Source of the DNA: Hippopus hippopus
Lineage: Eukaryota > Mollusca > Bivalvia > Cardiida > Cardiidae
Direction: 5' to 3'
Assembly (NCBI GenBank): GCA_946811185.2
Contig: OX328097.1
Span: forward strand, 33,193,627-33,257,626
DNA: 64,000 bases
Shown here: positions 63,795 to 64,000 of the stretch, in pieces
Layout: each line of letters begins with the position of its first letter
Position numbering within the stretch: position 1 is the stretch's first letter
Position numbers and translations under genes: made by a program
Notes under the pieces: generated by a model
The model's database searches: none
The model's input: the letters and a program-made list of their open reading frames with translations, nothing else
Told to the model about the DNA's origin: nothing

Positions 63795-64000
63795 TCGAAC
63801 AATATTGCTTGTTGACTCGATAATCTATAACCTACAGTTAAGAAATCAATACGCCATTCCACTATCGAACAATCAAACCTTTATCTCTAACAATCGATCA
63901 AAGACTGACCCATTCCAAGAGAGCACGAGTAACTTTCTATTGTGTATTGTGTTCTGTGGTAATATTTCTTTAAGACCATGACAGGAAATACGAGCAACTT
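63795..64000. other. unassigned
   Basis: AT-rich sequence without recognisable content. Confidence 0.5.

Noticed and set aside
1..64000. CRISPR-like or prokaryotic operon structure
   Set aside because: The regularly spaced repeats are dispersed MITEs in both orientations, and genes have spliceosomal introns.

Overview
The window is animal nuclear DNA: AT-rich, intron-containing, with consensus GT/AG splice sites and very dense in short transposable elements. The repeats point to a bivalve mollusc: pearl-like elements (tandem core, ACGG microsatellite, terminal hairpin) and tRNA-derived SINE heads. A heterodont such as a dreissenid is my guess, from sequence character only.

Genes. (1) Positions 2438-4520 (+) hold the last three exons of an acyl-CoA synthetase / 4-coumarate-CoA ligase-like enzyme whose 5' part lies outside the window. 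(2) Positions 11861-40299 (-) hold a complete PPP1R21 gene, subunit Fy-2 of the Rab5 effector complex FERRY. I could follow it through 21 coding exons whose phases all join into one 794-codon frame. It lies tail-to-tail with gene 1. (3) Positions 40752-40859 (-) carry a dead copy of the first exon of adenylate kinase 2, just upstream of PPP1R21. (4) Two short exon-like frames at 48931-49005 and 57860-57910 (+) may be the start of an unrecognised gene running away from PPP1R21.

Mobile DNA fills most of the rest. A ~220 bp TTAA-flanked MITE with a central ~67 bp near-perfect palindrome (MITE-1) occurs some 55-60 times in both orientations. Four other short inverted-repeat families (MITE-2/2b, 3, 4, 5) are interleaved with it, often sharing TTAA sites end to end. 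Larger elements are: a decayed Tc1-like transposon (588-1890); a foldback element with a 9 bp target duplication 8 bp after the synthetase stop codon (4537-5395); a hAT-like element in PPP1R21 intron 1 (37530-39382); several pearl/Helitron-like elements; and a Kolobok-like element (52691-55929) with TTAA duplication, perfect 10 bp termini, a THAP-domain frame and a convergent acidic frame, inserted into a pearl core.

From 58 kb to the end I see only repeats and unassigned AT-rich sequence. No rRNA, CRISPR or bacterial-type feature is present. All family names come from reading the sequence; nothing was searched.
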